Positions 18,442-28,700 are shown, counted from the first letter of the stretch. The stretch: 36,904 nucleotides of DNA from Deltaproteobacteria bacterium (GCA_027858615.1 JAQICJ010000236.1:1-36904); one strand, 5' to 3'. The notes: a model not told the origin generated them from the sequence alone. Numbers and translations: made by a program.

Positions 18442-20061
18442 TTATTGTGCAGTGCCACCAACAGTAATTTTTCCTACTTTTACAGTGGGAATTCCCAGAC
18501 CTACAGGCACGCTTTGTCCGCCTTTGCCGCAGGTCCAACTGCCGTCATCGAGCTTGGAGTCATTGCCGACCATTTTAATATCTGCCAGAACTTCGGGACC
18601 GTTGCCAATGATATTTACGTCTTTTACCGGAGTGGTGATTTTGCCATCTTCAATCAGATATCCGGTTTTGACATAGAAAGTGAAATCTCCTGCACCTATC
18701 ATCACTTGACCGTTGGTAAAAGTTTGAGCGTAGATTCCTTTTTTTACGGATTTGATAATATCTTCGGGTTTGTGAGGCCCGGAAGTCATATATGTATTTC
18801 GCATTCGTGGAAGGGGCATATGACGAAAAGATTGCCTACGGCCGTTTCCTGTGGGTTTGACCCCGAAATGCCTGGCACTGAGTTTGTCATGCATGAAAGT
18901 CTTGAAGATGCCATTTTCCACAAGTTGGGTTTTCTGTGAGTTATTTCCCTCATCGTCCATGTTGATTGAACCCCTCATATTGTCCAAACAACCGTCGTCA
19001 TAGATATTGACAAATTCAGGAGCTACTTTTTCATTTAATTTGTCAGTATAAATGGTGATTTTTTTACGGGCAAAATCAGCTTCCATTCCGTGTCCAATTG
19101 CTTCATGGAGGAGAATCCCACTGCTGCCTGGTCCGAGAACCACTTCCATTTCTCCCACCGGACCAGCGATGCTGTCAAAGAGAATAACTGTTCGGTTGAC
19201 AGCCTGATTAGCGATATCATCGATTTTTGCGGAGGTAAACAACTGAGGTCCTTTGCGGGTTGCAGTACGATAATAGTTGGCTTCTCTGCGATTATTATTT
19301 TCGGCAACGCAGGAAGTTATCAAGGAAGCCATTGGTCGATAATCATAACCGCTTCTTCCTTGTGAATCCATGATGAAAACCTCTTCTTCGGAGTCACTGT
19401 AATAAACTTTGACCTTCTTTATTCTTTTATCTTTCTTGAAAATTTTATCTTCCAGATTTTTGATAATTTTAAGTTTTTTGTTTGGGTTGAGTTGGGAGCA
19501 CACCGGATAATCCGGGTAATATTTTTTGAAAGTGGATGCTTTGAAGGCTTGGGGAATTTTGCCGGGGGTCGAATTGGCAACTGAGGCTGCAATTTTGGCG
19601 GCACTTAAAAGGGATTTTTCATCGAAAGATTCGGAAAAGGCGTAACCGGTTTGCATACCTTTCAGTACTCTGATTCCAACTCCCATATCAATGTTTGTAT
19701 AAGCCTTGTTGACGGAATTGTCTTCTAGACTGAGCCACATTGATTTTTTGCGCTGGAAATACAGATCACAATAATCGCCTCCGGTGGAGAGAGCGGCTGC
19801 CATCAGTTTTGTTGCTATTGCTGTTGAAATGCCAAAACTTTCAAGTTTTTCCATTTTTATACCTGTATTTTTTTCTATATTGTCCGGCGAGGTTACAGTT
19901 GTATTCTTCTGCTTATTTTTGCAGCCGAGCAGAGAAGTTCCCACCCCGAGGGCTGTGGCTCCGGCAGAAAGTTGAAGGAAATTTCTTCTGCTTACTCCAT
20001 TAATTTGTTTTTGTCGGTTGTCGGCAACATTTTTTTTAGTTGTTTCAGAGGGTATTTTCAT
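18442..20061 (-). CDS. tldD: TldD-like metalloprotease with predicted Tat/lipoprotein signal
   Basis: HEAIGH motif (LLHEAIGHGMEADF), YDDGCLDNMRGSINMDDEGN; N-terminus SRRNFLQLSAGATALGVGTSLLGC. In-frame ATG at 20061 is preferred to the upstream ORF start at 20097. Confidence 0.88.
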   Translation of the reverse strand: MKIPSETTKKNVADNRQKQINGVSRRNFLQLSAGATALGVGTSLLGCKNKQKNTTVTSPDNIEKNTGIKMEKLESFGISTAIATKLMAAALSTGGDYCDLYFQRKKSMWLSLEDNSVNKAYTNIDMGVGIRVLKGMQTGYAFSESFDEKSLLSAAKIAASVANSTPGKIPQAFKASTFKKYYPDYPVCSQLNPNKKLKIIKNLEDKIFKKDKRIKKVKVYYSDSEEEVFIMDSQGRSGYDYRPMASLITSCVAENNNRREANYYRTATRKGPQLFTSAKIDDIANQAVNRTVILFDSIAGPVGEMEVVLGPGSSGILLHEAIGHGMEADFARKKITIYTDKLNEKVAPEFVNIYDDGCLDNMRGSINMDDEGNNSQKTQLVENGIFKTFMHDKLSARHFGVKPTGNGRRQSFRHMPLPRMRNTYMTSGPHKPEDIIKSVKKGIYAQTFTNGQVMIGAGDFTFYVKTGYLIEDGKITTPVKDVNIIGNGPEVLADIKMVGNDSKLDDGSWTCGKGGQSVPVGLGIPTVKVGKITVGGTAQ

Positions 20062-20169
20062 GATAATACTCCATAGTAGTATTGAAAAGAGCCCCATTGA
20101 TGTTTTTTGCTTTTGGGAATAATAAAATGAGGCTGTAAAGATTATTAATTGAAGTGATACAACCTGTCA

Positions 20170-20350
20170 ACTTGATAGTTCCCATCCCAGAAGTGGTGTT
20201 TTTGGATGGTGAAGAAGTTTGCCTCAGATGAGCGAAGTAACTTCGCAGACATAGTTTTCACTATTTCAAGAAGTTATGACAAAGCAGATGAGGTAAAATT
20301 CCGTCGCCAGACGATGACATCCATTTTTGGGACGGGAACTTGATAGTTCC
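20170..20350. mobile_element. MITE-like intergenic element (copy A) with terminal inverted repeats and no ORF
   Basis: Left end AGTTCCCATCCCAGAAGTGG-TGT and the reverse complement of the right end AGTTCCCGTCCCAAAAATGGATGT match closely; TGAT directly flanks both ends (20173-20176 and 20341-20344). Core 20212-20315 is repeated inverted at 35911-36014. Confidence 0.6.
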
Positions 20351-20389
20351 ACAACTAAAATTCAGCCTCTAGCCGGGCATCAAAGAATA

Positions 20390-21340
20390 ATGCCGATAAA
20401 TTATTTTCGTAGTTCCCTCAGACACGTAAACATTCCCTCTCATTTGAGCAACCCAGCCTTTTTTTCAGCATGGCATAATCTGGCCGGAGCATTAGAAAAT
20501 TTGAGCAGACTGACTGCAACCCAATGGTTGTTGCAGCCGGGTACCGATTTGGATGCAAAAATCCAATACAAAGGATGGGCTTATCAATACAGTGACGGTA
20601 GTATACTGGGAGCACCGGTTTCGAGCATTGAACAGATAGCAACTGTTGTTTTCAGAAAATACAACTCAAGTTTTTCACCTGCGGGTTGTCTCTGCAATGG
20701 AGATATAGCTTTTTTTGAATTGCTGCTTGCTGTTTTACGTCAGGATCGCCCTTTATACTTCGGAGAAATAAAACTGAGAGTTTCTCCTGAACAAAGAAAT
20801 GAAGGTTATCCTCTCTATCTTGTTTCAACAAAACACAATCTCAAAATTCCGCTTTTTTTATCTCCATCCAAGGCTTTGATAAGTAAAGAATTTCCCGTAA
20901 AAAGAGCGATGGAGTTCAATTTTTTGTTAAAAATAAGCAGAGGTTTCTTAAAATTTGAACAAGTTGACCGAGTAATTGAAACTGGAGGCATGATCTACAC
21001 AGGCTGGCCTGTTTCCAGAGAATATTTTCTTGGTTATGGCAATCTTTGGATTGGTGCAACCTTTGATAATCATAAACTTCAGCCTGCGGGAGAATGGATC
21101 ATGAAACCCGATATATCCAAAAAAATGCCCCTTGATGTTGTTTTGGAAGTGGGTAGAATAAGAATGAAAGGCAAAGATTTGGATTCCCTGGTTGAGGGAA
21201 GTTATATTCCACTTGATATTGAGCCTTCGGGTCAAATTAATCTTACCTGTGACAATCGAGTAATTGCTCGAGGAGAGTTGTTGGTCAGTGGTGGAGAACT
21301 GGTGGTCAAAATTCTTTCAACTGATGGTTTTTGCAATTGA
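20390..21340 (+). CDS. SpoA-domain protein, SctQ/FliN/FliM-like (start uncertain; TTG at 20327 also in frame)
   Basis: C-terminal MPLDVVLEVGRIRMKGKDLDSLVEGSYIPLDIEPSGQINLTCDNRVIARGELLVSGGELVVKIL matches the SpoA (surface presentation of antigens) domain pattern. Confidence 0.7.
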   Translation: MPINYFRSSLRHVNIPSHLSNPAFFSAWHNLAGALENLSRLTATQWLLQPGTDLDAKIQYKGWAYQYSDGSILGAPVSSIEQIATVVFRKYNSSFSPAGCLCNGDIAFFELLLAVLRQDRPLYFGEIKLRVSPEQRNEGYPLYLVSTKHNLKIPLFLSPSKALISKEFPVKRAMEFNFLLKISRGFLKFEQVDRVIETGGMIYTGWPVSREYFLGYGNLWIGATFDNHKLQPAGEWIMKPDISKKMPLDVVLEVGRIRMKGKDLDSLVEGSYIPLDIEPSGQINLTCDNRVIARGELLVSGGELVVKILSTDGFCN

Positions 21341-21528
21341 ATTTATTGTTGAATCCCTTGATACAATTAAATATTAAAATAATTTTGATTGACCCGAAAC
21401 TATTTTTCATTAAAATTAAACTTAAGGTTAAGAATTGTTCACCGGTTAAATTAATCAAAATGAAAATGGTGTTCAATCAGAGCACTAATCACTTCAGTTG
21501 AAGGCGTGGAAGGAAAAATACAAAAGAT

Positions 21529-21873
21529 ATGACATTGAATCCAAGTACAAGAAGAGTCAATCAACGTCACGATGTAAGTATCCCGGGTGTAGTCAAATTG
21601 CCAGAGGGCGACAGGGAAGTGGACATCACCAACCTTTCGGTTGGAGGACTTTATATCAAAGACAATTATTCCTACAAAAATCGCAAGATGTACAAAGTTT
21701 TATTCAGCATTCCCACCTTGAAAGACGAAATCGCAGTCAACATCATGCTCCGCTGGATCGAACGCGATGATAACGGCATCAAAGGTGTCGGCGGTCAGTT
21801 TATCGGTATCAAAGCCAAAGAAGTATGGGGGCTTACTCAATATTTCTCCTCCCTGGACTCCGAAGAAATTTAA
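21529..21873 (+). CDS. PilZ domain protein (predicted c-di-GMP binding)
   Basis: STRRVNQRHDVSIPGVVK ... DITNLSVGGLYIKD ... VNIMLRWIERDDNGIKGVGGQFIG; GGAAGGA ribosome-binding site upstream. Confidence 0.8.
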   Translation: MTLNPSTRRVNQRHDVSIPGVVKLPEGDREVDITNLSVGGLYIKDNYSYKNRKMYKVLFSIPTLKDEIAVNIMLRWIERDDNGIKGVGGQFIGIKAKEVWGLTQYFSSLDSEEI

Positions 21874-22003
21874 TACCTCAGTTTTTTCCTTTCCAACACA
21901 GATCCATCAAATAAACGCATCAGGCGGGAGTTATTTTAGTGCAAAGATCAATGAGTAAAGTTATTATCTATTTTTATATTTATTTTTGAACTTTTGGTGT
22001 TTT

Positions 22004-25000
22004 ATGAAGAAAAAATGTTTTTCCGGTTTATACAAACTTTTCATGAGTTGGGTGTTTTTTTTGATTTCCTGCAATGGTGGCCTTGAAGGAGATGATGAAA
22101 AATCCCTGGAAAAACACGTAATTTTTCAGGAAAATTTGAATACAGCAACTTCTCCTTTGTCAAAAAGCGTTCGTGTTTCCGAAAGCAAGTCCTCCCAGGA
22201 CCGGAAATTGCCAAAAGCTTACTTTGTTTTTCTCGAGGGAGAACCAGCTGTGGTTAAATGGCGGCGTTACAAATTACCCTCTGTAAAAATTAATGATTAT
22301 ATTTCTCATCTGGAACAGAAGCAGAAAAAATTGGAGATGAGGTTGAAAAATCAAAGAATCAGAGTCATTGGTTCAATGACGAGATTAGCCAATCTCCTGC
22401 TTGTTCTGGGAAACGATGATGATATTTCCCTGGCGCAGCGTTTTGCCGGGGTCAAAAAAATAATTCAGGCTCCTGTTTATAAAGCGGCAAAATCTGATTC
22501 CATCCCGCTCCTGGGGGTTGATCAAGCCTGGAGTTTGCATTCTGGTTATACAGGTGAAGGAATAAAAGTGGGAGTTGTTGATACGGGAATAGATTATACT
22601 CATGCGGCCTTTGGCGGTAGTACAATTGATTATCAAGATAACGATCCCGAATTAATTGAAGCCGGAAGTTTTCCTACAGCCAGAGTTGTGGGGGGCTATG
22701 ATTTTGCCGGTGATGCTTACAATGCTTCAGATTATAACAACAATGAGCCACTTCCGGATGAAGATCCACTTGATTGTCCCAGACCTGATTCCAACGGTCA
22801 TGGCACTCATGTAGCCGATATTCTGGCAGGACAGGGAATTTTAGTTGACGGTACTTCATATCAGGGTAGTTATCAGGATTTTTCCTCTGATATTTTCAGA
22901 ACCTGGCCAGGAGTTGCACCCCGAGCCCAACTCTATGCTCTCAAGGTTTTCGGTTGTTCCGGGAGTACGGTACTTACTTCCCTGGCATTGGAATGGGCCG
23001 CAGATCCAAACAAAGATGGTGATTTTTCAGATCGTCTTGATGTGATCAATCTTTCCCTGGGAGGAACTTACGGTAGCAACGAGGGAAGTTTTGAAATAAT
23101 CAGTAATCTCAATGCGTTGGGCACTGTGATTGTTGCAGCCACAGGCAATGCGGGAAGTTCCCGTACTTTTTTTACAACTTCCGCACCTGGTATTTATGAT
23201 CCGGTGATCAGTGTAGGCAACAGTCTCAAAACTTCTACTCTGTATCGAAAACTGGAAGTCAGCGGTTGGGATGCACCTGACATGGCTCTTGCTCCTGCCG
23301 CCAGCACGCCTCATCTTTCCCATTTCGGGGTGATTAAGGGTAAGCTTGCCAGACCCTTGAGCAGGGATGGCTGTACTCCTTTCAAAAATCCTGATGAAAT
23401 AAAAGGCAAAATTGCTCTGCTGGATCGAGGCAATTGCAAATTCAGAGTAAAGTATGAACAGGCCGAAGTAGCAGGGGCACTGGCATTAATTGTGGTGGAT
23501 AACTCAACTCAGGATCTTCCCTGGAATATGGGAGGAGTTGATTCTTCGCTTTTTGGGGGCATGATTCGTAAAACTGATGGAGATCAACTTCATGCGGCTC
23601 TGGATAAAAAATTCGAAGTGGAAGTTAAAATCGATCCTCGAGTCTGGTTTGAAGCTACCCTGGGCCCAAACTACATCTATAACTCAAGTTCCAGAGGACC
23701 AAGACTGGGTGATCTGAAATTGAAGCCTGATTTGGCCGCACCTGGTCGTTCCATCAAGGCAGCTTCATCCGGAAGCGGATTCAATTACACTTACAAGACT
23801 GGATCTTCCATGTCCACTCCCCATGTGGCTGGAGCAGCCGCTTTGATGCTGGAAAAAGAGCCGGAACTTACTCCTTTTCAAGTTAAAGCAGGGCTGATGA
23901 ATACAGCTGTTCAGGTTATCGATCTGGATGGATATAATTTCCCTGTTTCATTAAGCGGAGCCGGCAGAATTGATATTCTGGCAGCTCTTGATAACTCTGT
24001 CTACATGCACAATAATAATGATGATTTGATTTCCCTGTCATTTGGTTTTGTTGAAACAAAAGATGCAACAGTGATTATCAAGGATTTTATCATCGAAAAC
24101 CAGGGAGAGAATCAGCAGAATTACAATCTTTTTGCACAACTCAACCAGAATAAAAGGGGAGTTTCAACTTCTGTTTATCCAACGTATGTCAGCCTTGAAC
24201 CGGGTGAATCAGCCCCGCTTCAACTGACACTGGAAATTGAGCCGACTCAGTTTGAAAACTGGCAGATAGATAATGTTACTCCTTCTGTGGTTCTTGATAA
24301 TATGTCTCGTCATTTTATCAGAGAAATCGATGGTTTTGTGGTAGCAAATCCGGAAAGTAGCAACGGGAAGGTTCTGAGATTGCCTTTTCATTCCATTATT
24401 AGGGCCAGTTCAACCAGAAAGATAGATAATTATCAGGGGTGTGCCCTCAGTGGTCAGGATAAAACAGATATAACAGTTTCTTTTACAGAGAATGAATCCG
24501 AGATTCCCTATGAGTCTGTAACTTCGGCTTTTGTCAATATTCCAGGGGCAGTAACAGAAGAACTTTCAGCTTTGGGCGTTTCAATCTGTGTTCCCCCAGA
24601 TGGCAATTTTGAAAAAGCTGTTTTATTTGCAGGGATGGCAACAAATCAACAGTGGACAGTTCCAGCTTTCGGTTATTTTGGCATTTTGGGTCTTGAACTT
24701 GACACCGATGGTGATGGAGAATTGGACACCAGTGTATCCATCAGTTCGGAAACTACAGCAGACGATGGCGATGAAACCACAAATGCCGATGTTTTTTCTG
24801 TCAGGATTTATTCTCGCAATACTCTGCCGGTGCTTGCAGCCAAAGCTCCCCGAGTTAATTATTTTGAAGTGGAAAAGCTCAACACCCATCTTCATCTCAA
24901 CAATGTTCTGGTTCTTCCAATTCCCCTCAGTAAAATTGGAATTACTGCAGATAGTACCAGGCTTGGAATTCAGGGGTGGACTATCAGTTCAGAGGGTTAT

Positions 25001-25732
25001 TACAGTGCAGGGAGTACCATATATTTCAATCCCTGGGATTTACCCTTTGATACCTGTTCCAATGGAATTGACAATACTCCTTTTTATCAAGGCAAAAAGC
25101 TGCAAATCACTGATTTCAATGGTAGTAATTTTACTTCCAGATCTCCGGAGTTATTATTGTTGCATCACACAAACATGCTGGGAGCAAGGACCGAAAAACT
25201 TATTCCCGACAACGATTATTTGCAAAGAGAAGAAGTTTTTCTGGAAATGGTGGATGGAACTCAGGTAGTTACAGCAGGTCAGACAATTGAGGCAACTTTT
25301 TTGATTGAAAATAGAGGCGATGAGCCCAGAGATGCAACTTTGATTCTTACTCTCGAAGGAAATGCTGTTTTTGCGGATGTTTTTGCCGAAGATGAGTGTT
25401 TTTCAAGTGAAGATGGGAAAAAGATCTCCTGCTTTCTTGCCCAACTAGCCCCGGCCGAAATTGCTCTCAAAGGATTTTCTGTTCTGGGAGTTGAGCAGGG
25501 AGGATTTTCTCTGGAGGCCAAAGTTTATTCCGGACTGGGATGTATTGCTCCTTCCGGTCAGGTTTCAACTTCCAGAGACTATCTGGTCACTAGAGAAACA
25601 GAATCGGATAGCTCATCTTCTTCAGGATGCAGTTGTAACGCTTTTTCTTCTGAAAAAAGCAATACTTCCCTGCAAATAATAGTTTTATTTCTTTCCTTGA
25701 GTGTTTTGTGGTTTAGAAGATTCAAATTCTGA
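22004..25732 (+). CDS. Subtilisin-like (S8) serine protease with I9-like propeptide, inserted PA domain, N-terminal lipobox and C-terminal MYXO-CTERM-like tail
   Basis: Catalytic motifs VGVVDTGIDYTH, NGHGTHVADILAG, GSSMSTPHVAGAAALM; PA-like KGKIALLDRGNCKFRVKYEQAEVAGALALIVVDN; N-terminus FFLISC; C-terminus GCSCNAFSSEKSNTSLQIIVLFLSLSVLWFRRFKF. ATG 22004 preferred to TTG 21986. Confidence 0.92.
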   Translation: MKKKCFSGLYKLFMSWVFFLISCNGGLEGDDEKSLEKHVIFQENLNTATSPLSKSVRVSESKSSQDRKLPKAYFVFLEGEPAVVKWRRYKLPSVKINDYISHLEQKQKKLEMRLKNQRIRVIGSMTRLANLLLVLGNDDDISLAQRFAGVKKIIQAPVYKAAKSDSIPLLGVDQAWSLHSGYTGEGIKVGVVDTGIDYTHAAFGGSTIDYQDNDPELIEAGSFPTARVVGGYDFAGDAYNASDYNNNEPLPDEDPLDCPRPDSNGHGTHVADILAGQGILVDGTSYQGSYQDFSSDIFRTWPGVAPRAQLYALKVFGCSGSTVLTSLALEWAADPNKDGDFSDRLDVINLSLGGTYGSNEGSFEIISNLNALGTVIVAATGNAGSSRTFFTTSAPGIYDPVISVGNSLKTSTLYRKLEVSGWDAPDMALAPAASTPHLSHFGVIKGKLARPLSRDGCTPFKNPDEIKGKIALLDRGNCKFRVKYEQAEVAGALALIVVDNSTQDLPWNMGGVDSSLFGGMIRKTDGDQLHAALDKKFEVEVKIDPRVWFEATLGPNYIYNSSSRGPRLGDLKLKPDLAAPGRSIKAASSGSGFNYTYKTGSSMSTPHVAGAAALMLEKEPELTPFQVKAGLMNTAVQVIDLDGYNFPVSLSGAGRIDILAALDNSVYMHNNNDDLISLSFGFVETKDATVIIKDFIIENQGENQQNYNLFAQLNQNKRGVSTSVYPTYVSLEPGESAPLQLTLEIEPTQFENWQIDNVTPSVVLDNMSRHFIREIDGFVVANPESSNGKVLRLPFHSIIRASSTRKIDNYQGCALSGQDKTDITVSFTENESEIPYESVTSAFVNIPGAVTEELSALGVSICVPPDGNFEKAVLFAGMATNQQWTVPAFGYFGILGLELDTDGDGELDTSVSISSETTADDGDETTNADVFSVRIYSRNTLPVLAAKAPRVNYFEVEKLNTHLHLNNVLVLPIPLSKIGITADSTRLGIQGWTISSEGYYSAGSTIYFNPWDLPFDTCSNGIDNTPFYQGKKLQITDFNGSNFTSRSPELLLLHHTNMLGARTEKLIPDNDYLQREEVFLEMVDGTQVVTAGQTIEATFLIENRGDEPRDATLILTLEGNAVFADVFAEDECFSSEDGKKISCFLAQLAPAEIALKGFSVLGVEQGGFSLEAKVYSGLGCIAPSGQVSTSRDYLVTRETESDSSSSSGCSCNAFSSEKSNTSLQIIVLFLSLSVLWFRRFKF

Positions 25733-25734
25733 AA

Positions 25735-28700
25735 CTATATTTCAGGGGTACAGCAGTTGTTGAGGCAGTAATATCCGGGATCACAGCGAGCAGTGGGACC
25801 ACAATTGTCCATACCATTTGGACATTCGTTGGTTATGCAGTGATCAGGTAATTCTTCCAATGTCATGCCGGGACAAACAATGCACAAGTTGGGATCGCAA
25901 GGTTCTCCGCATTCTGTGCTGGGCGTACAGCGGATGCAGATATCCGGATCGTGGAAAGTGTCGACAGTGCAACCAGGTGAAACAGTTTCAGCTGTAAAGA
26001 TGTTGTCACAGACTCCGTCAACACAGATAGTGCAACAACCCCAGCAGTCACATCCCACTGGCACGTAGGGTTCGCAAAATTGGATACACTCGGCTGGGTT
26101 ATAATGGGGATTGCTTTCATCGTAACAATCGGTGGGAGGATTATCGATACAATATTGATCGTTATTACCGATAAGACAGCATGGATCGAGTTGGCAGCCA
26201 TCATCACCGGCACCACTGTTGCCATCGATAAAACAGTCGTGGTAACCATAAATATCGTTAGGATTATCTCCGGGGATATCGGTTTGGAATTGGCCTTCGT
26301 TGTCATCGGAAGACGAGATACAGGTGGGATCATCGCCATCAATAAGACCATCGCCGTTATTGTCGATGCAGTCGCTGCATTCGGTGCCTCCGTCAGTGCA
26401 ATCGGTAGCCGATACGGTGAGTACTCCCGAAAGAGTGTGATCGTAGGAATCGTTGCCGGCACTGTCGCAATTGCGCCAGGTGAGACCGTCATCCATGGAA
26501 AATCTGTAGGTGTAGTCATAAACACCACCCTCGGGGGTCATGGTGCCAACATATTCATCATAGTCAGTGGCATCGCCGCTGTAGGTGGCATCTATCCAAG
26601 TCCAGGAACTGTCGGGAATTGAATGGCGGGTGCCATAGCCCAACTGACCTGCCAAATCAGTTCCTTGTCCGGCGCTGTCGGTAACTCCTGATTCATAAAC
26701 CTGACCATAGATTTGATCTGTTGACTGGCCAATTTCTATAACCTGTTGCAGGGGACCTGCCAGAATACAGGATTCAACCAGACAGGGTTCATTAAATAGA
26801 CCGGGAGTGCCATAGTCCATTCCGTTATATTGAGAAGGACGGGAAGAACACCAGGATAGTCTCAAATCGTTAAGAATATCGGGACTGAGATCGAGGGCTC
26901 CCGATGACAGGGAGAGAGAATGTCCCGATTGATGTCTCCAGGAGGCATCCCAGGTTACTTGATCGATTAAAATCGGGGTAGCATCGGCACTTTCAATTAT
27001 AATGGTGCCGTTTTCAGAAAGAATGGGCATGGTTGCAAAGAGAATATCTATATTGACATCACCATTGGAAGCTGTTTCATCATTGGGGCCTACAGTAAAG
27101 GAAACTCCGGGCCCTGCCAACATAGTTGGCGAATCCGGAATGGGATAACTGACAGAATCAACGGTGAGGATGGAGCCATTGATCAAAATAGTGGCATCTG
27201 TGGGATTGAATATTTCGAAGTATTGACCGTCAGCTACCAGAGCCAGTTCAGGATTGATCATGATTTCGGAAATTGCCAGGGAGCCGTTGGCAGGGTATTG
27301 GGCTTCCAGACAGGTGTCCGGAGCATTGGGATCTTCCAGGTAGCCACTGTCGCATTTGCAGACGGCATTTTGTGTTTGGGAATTATCCCAGCAGGAGGAA
27401 TTAGGTTGGCAGATGCCTGCATCGAAGATGCCATCACAATTGTTGTCCAGGGAATCGCAGATTTCCAAGGCATCGGGATTGATATCAGGATTTGAGTCGT
27501 TACAATCATCGGAATTGTTGACATAACCCGAAGGAGCGACACAGGCTTCCACCAAGTTGGCGGCATCACCATATCCGTCTCCGTCTGCATCGTAATAGAA
27601 CTCACTCAAGGCGAAGCCGTTGTCGATTACTCCGTTACAATCGTCATCAATGCCATTGCATTCTTCAGTGGCACCGGGGTTAACCAAGTTGTTTTCATCG
27701 TTGCAATCGCCGTAGTCGGTAGCAAAACCGGCTGGCAAAGAGCAAGTTTGGGTGGCATCGGCTGTAAGCCCGTAACCGTCACCATCGTTGTCGCGATAGT
27801 AAGATGTGAGTACACCCTCATCTATTTGACTGTTGCAATTGTTGTCTTTTCCGTCGCAAACTTCGGTATTACCCGGATATTTCTGGTTGTCTCCATCATC
27901 ACAATCACCATTGTCAGTAGCAAAACCGGCCGGAAGAGAACAGGCCTGGGTGGCGTCGGTGGTAAGTCCGTAACCGTCGCCATCGCTGTCGCGATAGTAA
28001 GTTATGAGTACACCCTCATCTATTTGACTGTCGCAATTGTTGTCTTTGCCATCGCAAACCTCGGTATTACCCGGATATTTCTGGTTGTCTCCATCATCAC
28101 AGTCGCCATTGTCAGTAGCAAAACCGGCCGGGAGAGAACAAGCTTCGGAAGTATCGGTAGAAAGTCCGTAATCATCGTCATCGTTGTCGCGATAGTAGGT
28201 TGTGAGTACGCCCTCATCAATTTGACCGTCGCAATTGTTGTCTTTGCTATCGCAGACCTCGGGGTTGCCGGGGAATTTTTCGTTGTCACTGTCATCACAG
28301 TCGCCGATGTTGATCGCAAAACCGGTCGGAAGAGAACAAGCTTGGGTGGCGTCGGTGGTGAGTCCGTAACCGTCACTATCGCTGTCGCGATAATAGGTAT
28401 TGAGCACGCCTTCGTCGGTTTGACCGTCGCAATTGTCATCGAGTCCGTTGCAGGTTTCTGGGGCAGGTAGAACCTCTCCGCTGCAGGAACTCCAACTGCC
28501 GGTGCTGCAAGTTTGTGTGCCTGATGTGCAGATGCCGACACCTTCGGTCCCAGCAGGACCGGGATAGCAGGAGCGTTCCAGATTGTCGTCAATCAGCCCA
28601 TTGCAGTCTTCATCAAGGTTATTGCAAGTTTCTGGTTCCGGAACAACCTGGTTTTGGCAATTGCTCCATTGACCGTCGGTACAAACACTGGTTCCTGTAC

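Noticed and set aside
26080-26622. 180-aa + strand ORF antisense to the giant lipoprotein
   Set aside because: Compositional shadow of the sense gene; no independent start context or motif.
27791-28450. Regularly spaced repeats as a CRISPR array
   Set aside because: 198-bp units are coding and in frame, without short palindromic repeats and unique spacers.
27748-28470. 240-aa + strand ORF opposite the MopE repeats (hydrophobic, repetitive)
   Set aside because: Shadow ORF created by the Asp/Asn/Cys-rich periodic coding repeats on the - strand; the - strand product matches a known motif family.
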